Assembly: GCA_030490835.1 (NCBI GenBank)
Contig: CM059971.1
Span: forward strand, 55,104,012 to 55,168,011
Source: Annona cherimola
Taxonomy: Eukaryota > Streptophyta > Magnoliopsida > Magnoliales > Annonaceae
DNA length: 64,000 nucleotides
Reading direction: 5' to 3'
The position numbers and the translations under genes are program-made. Positions 10,802 through 21,681 of the stretch are shown piece by piece. The notes beneath the pieces are model-generated. The model saw only the letters and a program-made list of their open reading frames with translations, was not told the origin of the DNA and did no database searches. Every line of letters starts with the position of its first letter. The stretch's first letter is position 1.

Positions 10802-11074
10802 GCCACTGAGGCATGGCCTCAATAGTCATGGCTTTCGTTCATTGCGTTGGCTAACCTTGTTCGACTCTTCACCAGGTGCAGTTTCAATAGTATTTGGTAG
10901 TGGCATATTGTCTTCCCAAAATTTCTGTGGGTGTTAGGATTTTAGGAATATTATTAAAAAAAATTAGAATACTGATAAGATATTTATAGAATTGCATTTG
11001 GAAATTGTAAGAATGTCTTCAGGCCTTATTGTAATACCAAGTTGAGATCATGTAATATATAAATACCCATAAAA
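10802..11074 (+). mobile_element. tRNA-type SINE inserted in the copia RT YMDD motif
   Basis: A 273-bp insertion is bounded by a perfect 10-bp direct repeat ATATGGATGA (10792-10801 and 11075-11084). Its head holds a Pol III B-box-like GTTCGACTCTTCACC near 10858-10872, and its 3' end is A-rich (ATAAATACCCATAAAA). The second element at 15195-15427 has a matching B-box region and 3' part (ATTGTAATA...GTAATATATAAATA against ATTGTAATA...GTATAAAATATC). Length, direct repeat and B box fit a plant SINE; the A box is not clear. Confidence 0.75.
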
Positions 11075-12020
11075 ATATGGATGATTTGATATACATAGGA
11101 AACAATCAATAGATAATTGATGAATTCAAGCAGTTGATGAAAAATGAATTTGACATGACTAATGTGGGCTTGATGAACTATTATCTTGGAATCGAGGTTG
11201 TTCAGTTAAAAATTGGCATCTTCATAACTCAGAAGAAGTATTTTAGAGAATATCTAGAGTGTTTTCTATAGAAGCAAGCAAACCTGCATGTACTTCATTA
11301 GCTATGGGGTTGGAATTGACTAAAAATAATGACGGAAGGCGAGTGGACAATACTTTGTATAATCAAATTGTGGGCAATTTGAATTATGTGACGATTAAGT
11401 AGCTAGATATCATGTATGTAGTTAGTTTGATCAACTGATAAATGGAAAGTCCAAGAGAAATGCATCTCTAAGCTGCGAAGAGGATTTTGTGTTACTTTAA
11501 TTGATAAGAGATCTTGATATTTTATATGGTAATTAGAAAGCTTGTCCTATAGGTTTTATTAACAATGATTATACATGAGATCTAAATATCAGAAAAGGTA
11601 CATCTAGATACATGTTCTTCAATGAAGATGGAGCGATATCATAATCATCCAAGAATCAATCAATCGTGACTCTGTCCATCACAAAAGAAGAATATATTAT
11701 AGCAACAGCCTACACATATCAAGCGATTTGGTCAAAGAATGTACTCAGAGGTTGAATTATCAAGAAAATGCTTCTACTCGCATTTTTAGTGATAACAATT
11801 TAGTAATTGCACTTGCTAAAAATCCTATCCCTCATGAACGAAGTAAGCACATCGATGCATGATATCATTTCATCTAGTACCTGGTGAAGAAGAAGAAATC
11901 GAGCTCATATGTTCCAATGCATCCAATCAAGTTGTCAACACATCCACCAAACCTTTAAAGACTTATATATTTTTAGCATTAACAAATTTGATTAGTCTTT
12001 GTAATTTGGATGGTTCAGTT
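11075..12020 (+). pseudogene. Tork-type copia RT C-terminal part and RNase H, decayed
   Basis: RT resumes after the SINE as YMDDLIYIGNN, then FKQLMKNEFDMTNVGLMNYY and LGIEVVQLKIGIFITQKKY. RNase H is recognisable near 11780-11870 (SDNNLVIALAKNPIPHERSK, then HIDA, stop, YHFI). Numerous stops and frameshifts separate these blocks. RNase H would remove the RNA strand after cDNA synthesis; this copy cannot encode it. Confidence 0.8.
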
Positions 12021-12589
12021 TAAAGGGGGTGTTGAAGTTTGCATTTCTCCCATCCCACATTGCTTTGGAAAAGAAAGGAAGGAGCCTTCTCATGTTAGAA
12101 ATAAGTAGGCTTATCCCTCAGTTGAAGCACAAAAGCAGAAAAAAGTAGAAGCTATTTGGGGTCTTAAGCTAGGTCATTTTTTTTCAGGTATAAGCCAAGT
12201 TGTCTTGGTTAGGCTAAAAAAGTTGTTTTGGTTTTGGCATTTGAGGTATGTTGGTTTTATAGAGTTGTAATGTTTAATTTTCATATAGTAAAGTTGTTTT
12301 TCTTTAGTATTATTCCAGTATATTGTGATTGCATATTTTGATAAGTGTTCTTTTAAATTTGTGCTTGTATATTACATGTGGTGTTATTGTGTGGGATATT
12401 TCCTACCCGCTGTAACTGCATCTCCCACCTATTACCTAAATTCCTTTCTTACTGCATCTTTAATTGCATAGAGTTGTTCTCCCACTAGGACCGGGATTGT
12501 GAAAGTCGCATATCTTAATACAAACTCTAACTCAGAAAACACTTCTATCTAAACATGAATCAACGTCAATAATAGTTATGATCACAACA
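12021..12589 (+). mobile_element. Polypurine tract and 3' LTR of the Tork-type element
   Basis: TAAAGGGGG (12021-12029) is a polypurine tract and TGTTGAAGTTTGC at 12030 starts the LTR. The next block CATCCCACATTGCTTTGGAA is common in plant copia LTR starts. The 3' limit is uncertain; CACAACA at 12583-12589 is the best candidate for the terminus. No target duplication can be tested because the 5' LTR is missing. Confidence 0.65.
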
Positions 12590-13068
12590 GTTCCAATTCT
12601 CTCCCTTGTAGATCATCATTTCCTTACTAACTTCAAAGTCGGAGTTCATATACCCAATGACTCTTCAGTATAATTTTAACCTCTATATTCTGCAGGTGAC
12701 CTAATCTAATCGGACTCCATCAGAAACCAGCCAGATTATTATTCTAGTAAGAATTATATTTTCGCAGGGTGGATAAGGGATGGAGTTGCCACAAAAGGGA
12801 ATGGTATCGACACTCATTGCCTTCGCAAATTTGTTGATGGGGCTTTTTGATGTTGGTAGCCCAACAAAATATTTAGTAACCTTTCATCATTTTTTTTTTA
12901 TATCAGTCACCTTTCATCATTGAATCAACATTAAAAATGCCTTAAAAAAAAATTAAGACAATAGCAAGTGCAGTCCACGCGTCATGTAAATACGACATTC
13001 AGACCGTCGGTGAGCCAGACTTTGCTTGGTTGGCACATGTTTTTAAAATTACATAACACGAGGGTTAT
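12590..13068. other. Intergenic, nothing recognised
   Basis: No long frame or clear repeat boundary is seen. A short direct repeat CACCTTTCATCATT/AACCTTTCATCATT occurs near 12880-12922. Confidence 0.5.
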
Positions 13069-13077
13069 TTCAAGGAT

Positions 13078-13479
13078 GAGGAGTGATTCTATTAGCCCGG
13101 GCTAAATAAATGGTCTACTTAGCCCACCTCAAAAAACCTATTTAAAATAATTTTTTTTTTACTTTTTTTTTCATGTACTTGTTTATCTAAGTGTATTTAA
13201 CATATAGACCAAGTTTTACCATTTTTTAATATGTTTATCTATTTTTTTGAGATTTTTAAACATCTATGTGTATATATGCATTTAAAATACCCTTATTTTC
13301 AAAAATCTGAAAAAAATAGATAAATATATTCAAAAATGGTAAAACTTGGTCTATATGTTAAATACATTTAGATAAACAAGTGTATGAAGAAAAAAATAAA
13401 AAAAAATTGTTTTAAATAGGTTTTTTGAGGTGGGCTAAGTGGGCCATTTACTTAGCCCGGGCTAATAGAATCACCCCTC
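13078..13479. mobile_element. MULE-type MITE 1 with long inverted repeats
   Basis: The 402-bp element is almost a single inverted repeat with arms of about 200 bp. Ends are GAGGAGTGATTCTATTAG and, in reverse complement, GAGGGGTGATTCTATTAG, followed by CCCGGGCTAA. A 9-bp direct repeat flanks it: TTCAAGGAT (13069-13077) and TTCAAAGAT (13480-13488), one mismatch. Nine-bp duplications and long terminal repeats beginning with G are typical of Mutator-like elements. It has no coding capacity and needs a transposase in trans. Confidence 0.85.
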
Positions 13480-13693
13480 TTCAAAGATTGAATGCGACAC
13501 TAGTTCTGGCATCAAAAATTTTATATCAGTGATAAAATTGATGTTTGCATAGAGGGTTTCCATACCTACTAAAAATAGTTTTCACGAAACTGAAGTATAT
13601 CATCTAATTTGATAAAATTGTGAACGACCCTTTGAAAGACCCTGCTACCTTGCTAAATTTTGCAATCGTTCTTTTCGTTAGGATTTTAATAAT

Positions 13694-14110
13694 GAGGACC
13701 GATCTTTTTAGACCGGTCGGAAATCCGGTGATTTCCGACCGGTCCAAAAATATATATTTTTTATTTTTTTTTAAAAAATAATTTTATAAACTTGTTAATC
13801 TAGTTATATTTAATTTATAAACCAAGTTTTATCATTTTTAGATATGTATATATATTTATTTTGGATTTTTAAAAACAGGGGTATTTAAGTCATTTTAAAT
13901 ATTCTTAAAATGACTTAAATACCCCTGTTTTTAAAAATCCAAAATAAATATATAGATATATCCAAAAATGATAAAACTTGGTTTATAAAATAAATATAAC
14001 TAGATTAACAAGTTTATAAAATTATTTTTCAAAAAAAAAATAAATAAAATATATTTTTGGACCGGTCGGAAATCACCGGATTTCCGACCGGTCTGAAAAG
14101 ATCATGCGTC
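13694..14110. mobile_element. MULE-type MITE 2 with long inverted repeats
   Basis: A 417-bp foldback element flanked by a perfect 9-bp duplication TTTAATAAT (13685-13693 and 14111-14119). The ends contain GATCTTTTTAGACCGG and its partner GATCTTTTCAGACCGG, and each arm carries an inner palindrome GACCGGTCGGAAATC...GATTTCCGACCGGTC. Arm interiors match MITE 1 (CTTGTTAATCTAG...AAACCAAGTTTTATCATT), so the two belong to one family although their tips differ. Confidence 0.85.
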
Positions 14111-14220
14111 TTTAATAATTTCTTGTGAGAGATTGATGTCCCTGTCAATATATTTAATTATTACTATACACTGTTACATATGATCATTTGTGTTTTAAGA
14201 AAATATGACCCATCAAAGAT

Positions 14221-14430
14221 TTCTAGATGTCAGTAGAGTAGTATCTCGGTTGGTTACGAATGCGGCATAAAAAGCTAGCGAAGGAGTTTGACCTCTCATA
14301 GGGCCTATGTGGTGGTGAGAGCTTGTTGTCTTCTACGTAGATAAGTAGTTGTACATTATCTCTCATATGGATAGATAAGAAGTATGTTGTCTCCCGTGGG
14401 CATTATTATAATATTAAATGAGATATAATT
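14221..14430 (+). repeat. Possible old SINE remnant
   Basis: TATCTCGGTTGGTTACGAAT resembles a tRNA-type A box and GGAGTTTGACCTCT, about 40 bases on, resembles a B box. The tail is AT-rich. No convincing direct repeat was found, so this is only a candidate. Confidence 0.25.
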
Positions 14431-14675
14431 TATACAACCAACAAAAAATATTCCTATATAGATTGCATTTGTCACAATGATAAATAAATGATCATGCTAA
14501 ATAACGTAATTAATTGGACTTTGATTTCCTTATCAAGGGAGGCTATTTAATCATAGAGCACTCAGTATATTCATAATAAAAAATGTAAATATTGATAAAA
14601 AGAAGTATGGTTACATTTTCTTGTTTTTTCCACTTTTTGTCCTTTCTTCTTAATCACCATGGAGAATATCAGGAA

Positions 14676-14951
14676 CACTTAACAACAAGAATCAGTAAAA
14701 AAACATTAATATTTATAACTAACATTATCCGTTGCTAAAATTTACAATTTCGTTGCAAGAGTTAAAATTTCGTTGCCAGCCATTAAAAAATTAAAAATAT
14801 ATACTCTATTTCTAAATAAGATATTTTAATAATGAAAATCTAAGTTTTTAGAAATGATATGAAAAATTGTTGCTAAAAAATTAGGTTATCAGTAACGAAT
14901 TTAGCTTCCTTGCTAAATTTCCTTGCTAATGCTCAAACTTGTCATTATAGG
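14676..14951. mobile_element. Short CACTA-like non-autonomous element
   Basis: The left end CACTTAACAACAAGAATC and the reverse complement of the right end (CCTATAATGACAAGTTTG) resemble degenerate CACTA termini. The interior holds oppositely oriented TTCGTTGC/GTTGCTAAA words (14732-14920), typical subterminal repeats of plant CACTA elements. A 3-bp TSD is not evident. Confidence 0.45.
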
Positions 14952-15194
14952 GAGGGCTTTCGCATTCACACCTGCAAGTCACAACGTTTGCAAAATTTGC
15001 ATCTATACCAACAATGTTAATGGGAAAATATTTGTAAAAATTTTTTGTATTTTAAAGATACTTTATTATATTTTAATTTACTAAAAATACATCTTTAGAA
15101 TAACCAAAAATTCTATTTTTAACAAATTTTTCTCACATTATATAGATCCATTTAATGAGAGAAATACTTTTTAAAATAAAATTATTTGGTATTT

Positions 15195-15427
15195 ACTACC
15201 AGGGCAGTCCCTGGCAGTACCCATGGCTGGTGCTCGTGTGTCTAGCATTGTTCGAGTCTCACCAATTGTGGGTATAAAATATACAATTCCTTATTGGAAG
15301 TGTGGGTTTAAGAAATTCCCCCCTGAGGTGAGGGTCTTCTAGAAAATTTCTTCCATGGTGTGAGTATTGTGAAGGTATTTGATTGTAATATTAGTTATCA
15401 CAGTGTATAAAATATCAAACAAAAAAT
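15195..15427 (+). mobile_element. tRNA-type SINE with 13-bp TSD
   Basis: A 233-bp insertion flanked by the perfect 13-bp direct repeat TTATTTGGTATTT (15182-15194 and 15428-15440). The head has a possible A box (CTGGCAGTACCCATGG) and a B box ATTGTTCGAGTCTCACC; the 3' end is A-rich (CAAACAAAAAAT). It shares the B-box region and 3' part with the SINE at 10802-11074. Pol III transcription and mobilisation by a LINE reverse transcriptase are the known route for such elements. Confidence 0.85.
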
Positions 15428-15440
15428 TTATTTGGTATTT

Positions 15441-16626
15441 CAATGTTATTTTTTTGTAGTTTTTTCATTGCAGGAATATTTTTACTATTTTCAAAAATAG
15501 TTTAAGATTTTAGGCAAACCCTACTTCTATAGATGGAAATTTTCAAAAGTCATGGCATACTTGCAACTTTGTCCAAACCTTGTAGTTACCAAGATGGCAA
15601 AAACAGATTGCAGTGAATGTCATGACTGCACATCAAGGGCCAGCGAAATCATGAGACTTTGATTCAAATGGGATAATAGGAGGAAACTCTAGTGGATACA
15701 TGAATAGTATTTGAGCATTGAATATGAGGATTGTGCTAGTTAATTAAGGTTTAGGAAGGTACATCGATCAAGACTATGTGACCGAAAGCGGAAATGATTT
15801 AGAGAAAATCTTTATTAAAAGTTCCTCAAATAAATTATTCTCCCCACCGTCCGTATCTCCCATGAGGCCATGTTATCTTAGAAGTACCAAAATTTCAAAC
15901 AGAATGGACTGCTAATTAATTGCTTGAACTTTCCAAGGAAACCTCATGAAACGTTTACACATATAATGTTTAATTAGAGTAATCATTAGGACCATTCGAT
16001 TCATTGACTGAGGACTTTCCCTTTTTCTCTAACGTGCGTTTGCCAAATGACACCTAGAAAATTGCTAGACAGGTACTCTAGTTCCTTAATTGGTGGATTT
16101 TGGTGGCAGATAGCAGCCCCAGACCGTGAACAACTCCTGCTTATCTAGCTGTAGCCCCTACTCTTTACCGTGTAAGATATTTATTGCTATTTGGCCCACT
16201 GGCTGCTTTCTTTGATTATCGAATATTGAAGTTCAATTAAAAGATGACCAAAACTACCGCTAGCTACACTTTCTTAATCTATATGATTGACTGGTTTAAC
16301 TCTAACCCGTTTAAAACATTCGAACTCTTTTATGCTTGACCCAACTCTGTTTAAAATCCAGAAGTAAAAGCCTCAACCATAATGCTCATCCATTTCACAC
16401 AAATTGATCGGGTTTCTAGTTCACTATGGGTTGGGGAGCAGGGTACATGGGATGAGTAATAAAATTTGCAAATAATAAACTGTTATAATGGCAGTAAAAA
16501 ATATAGAAAACAACAAAAGCTTGTGATGGTATTGAATCACTTAATTTAAAAACTGAATGTCAAAAGCCTTTAATCCTTTATGTGACGAGTTATATCGGGA
16601 TTATCTGGGTTAATCAGATTACGGTG
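15441..16626. other. Intergenic, nothing recognised
   Basis: Ordinary AT-rich sequence with many stops in all frames. No domain, element end or repeat was recognised. It could include unannotated noncoding sequence of a distant gene. Confidence 0.5.
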
Positions 16627-17207
16627 ATTTGCAAAATATACACACTTAGTTTGACCATAAATTGTAAATATACTCACATAGTATCAGAAATTACAAATTA
16701 ACCCCATACAATTTTACCATAATTGAAAATATATCCACGCAGTTATAGCACCGTTACTGCCCCGTCACACAGCATGTGTATATTTGTAAAGATATGCAAA
16801 TTATATGGATATATTTGCAATTTCAAGAATTAAGTGGCCATTTTTTATTTTTGAAATATACCTACATAGTTTGCAAACATACGTACACATACAGTTTTAC
16901 CATAATTGAAAATATCCACGCTGTTACAGCACCATTTTTGCCCCGTCACGGCATGAGTATATTTGTAAAGATAAGCAAATTATGTGAGTATATTTACAAT
17001 TTTGCAAATTAAGTAGGTATTTTTAGTTTTTGAAATATACATACATAGTTTGCAAACCTTCGCAAACATACCTATATCATAATGGTGTAGCAATGACATG
17101 AGTATATTTGCAATTATGGTCAAATTATGTAGGAGTGATTCATAATTTCTGAAACTATGTAGGCATATTTGCAATTATGGTCAAACTATATAGATACATT
17201 TGTAAAT
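16627..17207. mobile_element. Long inverted-repeat element, about 580 bp
   Basis: The left arm (TTAGTTTGACCATAAATTGT, then TATCAGAAATTAC) matches the reverse complement of the right arm (ATAGTTTGACCATAATTGCA, then TTTCAGAAATTAT) over roughly 110 bp. The centre has a direct repeat of about 176 bp carrying ATCCACGC.GTTA.AGCACC and GCCCCGTCAC (near 16733 and 16914). TTAATCA occurs just outside both ends (near 16610 and 17205) but is not exactly adjacent, so the TSD is unproven. Non-autonomous DNA transposon is the best guess. Confidence 0.55.
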
Positions 17208-17417
17208 TAATCAAGTAGACTGGCTGAACAATCTCCACAAATTATGAGTAGCTTAATTATCTTAACAAGTAATACAGATTGGATAACTAAGTTATTAGGT
17301 AACATCATCAACTGATGTACTTCTTGTTTAGTTACGTTGGGTTAGATGGGCAGTTGGTCAACCCTTACCCGATTATATTCTTGAAACTAAGGATCCAAAT
17401 GATATATGTTACTAAGG

Positions 17418-17844
17418 AGAGCTTTTCCCAAATATACTCATTACATTTGACTCAAATCCCAAATATACCCACTATGTTTCTAAAATCTCAAATATACCCA
17501 TTATGTTTGCAGTTAATCCTAAAAATGCCCATTTCGTTAAAAATCATTAATTAAATTTTTGTAAATGCTCAAAATATCTCTGTTATAAAATAATAAAAGA
17601 TGAAGTAAAATAGAAAGAAAATGAAATTATGGCTCTCCGAATTTAAAGTTCATATAATTAAGGTATTGGTGAGGTATAACATTCAAAATTTTAATTATGT
17701 CTAAAATTTGATGAACATAATAGTAATTTCATATATTAACTAATGACATTAACTCACAGATTGGGTATTTTTGAATTAACTGCAAATATAGTGTGTTTAT
17801 CTGGAATTTTAAAAAACATAGTGAGTATATTTAGAAAAAGCCCT
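17418..17844. mobile_element. Inverted-repeat MITE-like element
   Basis: Ends AGAGCTTTTCCCAAATATAC (left) and AGGGCTTTTTCTAAATATAC (reverse complement of right) match over about 25 bp and extend into arms containing TTTGCAGTTAAT in both. Direct repeats CCCAAATATACCCA/TCAAATATACCCAT lie inside the left arm. No clear TSD is visible. Confidence 0.5.
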
Positions 17845-18245
17845 ATTGAGTTAAAGTAGCTTTAAATTTTCCACAGTATACGCTTCACGACACCACCACA
17901 AAAGTTATTATATGTGACCACTTTTTTGCAACAGAATAGATATTTAATTTGCATTTGACTATCTGCAGCCAAATTTCAATATTATTATTAGTTTTATAAA
18001 CTAATAATCATCATTTTTTGTAACCAAAAGTAAACTGTCACAAGTAATTTGAAATTTAGTTGTAAGTAATATGAAAATTGGTTGCATTGGACAATATGCC
18101 ACGACCCTTTATGCAGAAATATTTGTAACCAAATAATTATTTATGGTCAAATTGATTTACAAGTAACCAAATTTACTTTATAGTTAGTCAAATATATGGC
18201 TGTATTTATTGACAGTGTTTGTACTTTGCATGATATGATGATAAG
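17845..18245. other. AT-rich sequence with GTAACCAAA words
   Basis: TTGTAACCAAA or AGTAACCAAA occurs near 18020, 18126 and 18162, as in subterminal regions of DNA transposons, but the candidate ends (CACGACACC at 17886, CACTGTC reading from 18217) pair poorly. No gene is seen. Confidence 0.35.
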
Positions 18246-18518
18246 GTGGAAAATGACATACATGAATTTGCTCTCTTTTTTCCTTTTGACATGAAGAATT
18301 TGTGCTCTTGTGAGCACATTGTCATCGCCGTTCCCGATTATCTGGCAACATATATGCGTAGCAAGCGTTTGGAAACTGCTACTTTTTTCAAGGATAAACT
18401 GCTACTTGGTTTCAAAGCCCTTCTGCAGATTTTTTTGCAAGATTCGCTCCACGATCATTGGATGAATGGTAGGCAAGAATATAAGTTCTTGGTCACATTT
18501 GTCAAAGCCTCAAAGTGA
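18246..18518 (+). CDS. Unrecognised 90-codon ORF
   Basis: The frame begins MENDIHEFALFFPF and ends ...FVKASK. It contains a CSCEH motif and a hydrophobic stretch around residues 25-35 (IVIAVPDYLATYM). It is less AT-rich than its surroundings in 18300-18440, which might hint at a captured gene piece. I recognise no family, no splice context is evident, and chance is a real alternative. Confidence 0.2.
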   Translation: MENDIHEFALFFPFDMKNLCSCEHIVIAVPDYLATYMRSKRLETATFFKDKLLLGFKALLQIFLQDSLHDHWMNGRQEYKFLVTFVKASK

Positions 18519-18763
18519 ATTTTCTTGGGGTTTAAACATTGATCAACCAATTCTCTTGAATCTAGAAGAGTGGATTAGTTTTAGATTGTGAGGGATCAGG
18601 TGTTGACCAAGAAATCAGAACATGGAATAGGATGATCGTAGGCTAAAGCCCACAGAGAAGCAAAGACAATTTCTTACTTGTGCACACATGACATACATAA
18701 ACGAAGTACACACATATATGCATCAAGAAAGAAGCCGATCTACGGATACAATAACTCATCGCG

Positions 18764-19088
18764 CACAACAAGGAATCTGAGTATTAACAACGAAATTTAT
18801 TCATGAGTCTGATTTCTTTGCTACTGATGCATTACCAATAATCTTTTAAAGTAATTGGAAAACTTAAATTTTTGTTGCCAAAGAAGTTCATATTTAGAAA
18901 TGAAATGTATTTCTTCATCGATAAAGTGAAATGTATTTTTTTGGTTATTGGATCTGTTTTCTAATGGACCTTTAGCAACAAATTGACAACAAACAATATG
19001 TACCGTAAAGTAAAATTACTTGGCAATGAAATTCAAACTTTTAGAAATGAATGAGCTTTGTTGTTAGATCCTAATATTCTTTGTAGTG
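18764..19088. mobile_element. CACTA-type non-autonomous element
   Basis: The right end in reverse complement starts CACTACAAAGAATATTAG, a classic plant CACTA terminus; the left end CACAACAAGGAATCTGAG matches it with a few changes. TTAACAACGAAA (left) and CTAACAACAAAG (right) continue the match over about 35 bp. Subterminal words such as TTTGTTGCCAA and TAGCAACAAATTG occur in both orientations. At 325 bp it lacks transposase. The flanking triplets do not match. Confidence 0.65.
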
Positions 19089-20395
19089 ATCGCAGCAAAT
19101 GAACCCCATAAAATTGAGAAAACTCAAACTCTTCTCTGCACCTTTGCTCCGAAACAAATCCATAGGATTAAAATTCTTCGTAGAGGATCCCTGTTAAGTA
19201 GATTGATCCGAAATCCCAAGGGCAGAATAATCACTCTTTCTACATTCAAAGAGAGCATTTCCTTGCTTCCATTGCCACAAGCCACTCTCTCAAATCTAAG
19301 TCACATATCTAGAAAGAGAAATATCACAACAAGTTACTGATTTAATGCAACTAGGTTATATGGACATAATAATCCACCATATTGGTTTTCTTATTTTAAA
19401 AAATTTTCCTTTAGAATACACTCTATTATTTTATCTATTCGTAAGTATTTATTCCTGACCTCAAAAATGACTTTCTTAGGCTTGTATGGAACTGATGAAA
19501 GAAACGACAAAAAAAGCAAAAAGGAAAGATCCAAGGTAGAACCGAATAAAGGATAAACACACAAAGTAATCCAGTAAAAGACCCACAAAGTGTAGTAGTT
19601 AAGTTAATGCACCTATTTTAGTCTCCAATTCAACAACTTGATTTGCATTTTTGCTAATCAATTTATCATGCAATTTACAGTAGCACGGTTTCTCACTGTC
19701 TTTTAGATTTACAAGAATAGCTCCAACTGAGACGTGAAGCTTTCTACAAATCACAATCAATAAGTGCCTATCTCTTGAATTAGACAACTCCCATTTCAAG
19801 ATAAATACAAAAATAAATTAAATTAAAAGCTTAAGCATAGAAGCAGCTAAAGTAGAATCCAAGATGATCTTCAATCAAATTTGCTTCTAACAAATGGGTA
19901 ATGGATCAAAGATTAGCCACATAAAGATCTCCAACACTTGTTCTTCTATGTGCTTACTTTGCTATTGGAAATGATCTTCTTTTTATAACCTTTTGAACTC
20001 AAGTATTAGGAAAGATTTTCTCCTTGAGATTCTTAACCATCCCTTGAAATTCTCAACCCCCCCATAGTCTATAACTAACTAGTAACAACTTGCAAGATTT
20101 AACAACTAATAAGTAGATTACCAACCAATAATCATAACTATCAAAATTGATTTCCCATTATTTTTCCTCCTAACCATCATCCAGGAACTATTAACATTTT
20201 TCTCTAAAAATAATGAGTTTTTCGACAAAACTGCTGTTTTGAAAGGTTATATAAGACAATTAGATATATATATATATACATACAAGTCACAAAAGCCTTT
20301 TTTTCAATATATCTTCCACATATATTTTAATCAATTTACACCATTCGAACACAATAATTTATGACAAACATTATGTTCTTAATTTGTGCATCAAC
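19089..20395. other. No recognisable gene
   Basis: Short frames exist on both strands (for example minus 19799-19599, 66 codons, starting MKWELSNSRDRHLL) but match no family I know. The part 19860-20160 reads on the minus strand like LTR promoter sequence (TTATAAAAAGAAG at 19979-19991), without definable ends. Confidence 0.35.
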
Positions 20396-21681
20396 AAAAT
20401 ATAATAACTCTATAATTCTTTCCCTTTTTAATGATGACAAAATATGTGTGACATATTAAAAACATAACAGAAACTTCCCAACTCTCCCCATTTCAATGCT
20501 TCCAAAAAGAGTTAGAAAATGTATCAAACTCCATAGAATCAATAGCCTTATTAAAAAAGATGTAAATAACAATAAATAACTATTGCAATAATATGAATTC
20601 AACCATGCGTCAAACTAAAAACTACAAAATTGCACATAATTCCTTTCTTAACAAATAAAGATCTGAAAGCAACAAAATATCAAAGAAATAGGTAACAAAT
20701 TTTTTTCAAATTAAAAAATCACTATTCTTTTAACCTATTTTCGATAAGGATTAGATTCTTTGGTTGGAAAGTTTAAGTCATCCTCATTATCTACAACAAG
20801 TTGAGTTCAATGTTGTTATGAGGACGATTAAGGAGTAAAGTATGAGAATGGAATAAACGTGTTTTGATTGAAGAGGTAACACCTAGATGTTCTTGACAAT
20901 GGAAAGAAGATGTAATCTCTTTATCAAAATAAAAATCATTTTGAAGTCCACCAGTCTAACCTAGCTCCACCCATATGTTCAACTACTCTATATAATCATC
21001 CTTATTGGAATCCTTCATTAGGAACATCAACTTCGACCCTATCTATTTGCTATCATTAGGGTGCATCAGTTTATTATTTTTCAATTACCTCATGCATATT
21101 GATGCATAATATATGTCCAGTGAGAAAAATTATCTCATATAAATAATTTTCTATTTAAAATTACAAAAGTGCAAACAAATTATATGTCATATATATTTTT
21201 GGAATAATATTCGCATGCTATTATGTTGCAAGCCATATGATTAAAGACCTCACCACTTTCTACACATGTCATCTTACATGTTATAGAATGTGTTAAGAGT
21301 TATAGCTACTCCCACATCCATATGTTGTGTTACATGTGGCATATAACCAATTGGGAGTTATAGTAACTTTCACTATATTCAATTTATGGTCATAAAAATT
21401 ATTCTAAAGCTAATATTATAAAAGGTGGCAAGACAAAGCACTGAGGAGGCGACAATAGACACTAAAGGTCTTAGCCAACACCCTATTGAAAAAATTCCAA
21501 TAAGTTCGTTAATTACTGAAGAAGTTATCACACATTTGAGAAAATGCCATAGAATAAATCTTTGCATTTTCATTACAAATACTTTAATTTGAGTCTAAGT
21601 TTTTAAATTTCAATACAAATGAATATCCCTAAATTTTCTTTTTTTCTTCTTAATTGTTGTACAACAAATTAGAGAGAGTGA
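20396..21681. other. AT-rich, possible end of a minus-strand SIRE-type element
   Basis: On the minus strand GTCATCATTAAAAAGGGAAAG (20424-20444) resembles the purine tract and preceding word of the SIRE-type elements at 24380 and 34701. No env-like frame could be followed upstream of it. The remainder is AT-rich and unrecognised. Confidence 0.3.

Noticed and set aside
17886..18217. A third CACTA-type element
   Set aside because: The candidate ends pair poorly (CACGACACC against CACTGTCAA) and there is no TSD.
19086..19340. 84-codon open frame as a host gene
   Set aside because: It starts at the end of a CACTA-type element, has no recognised domain, and its composition is like the surrounding noncoding sequence.
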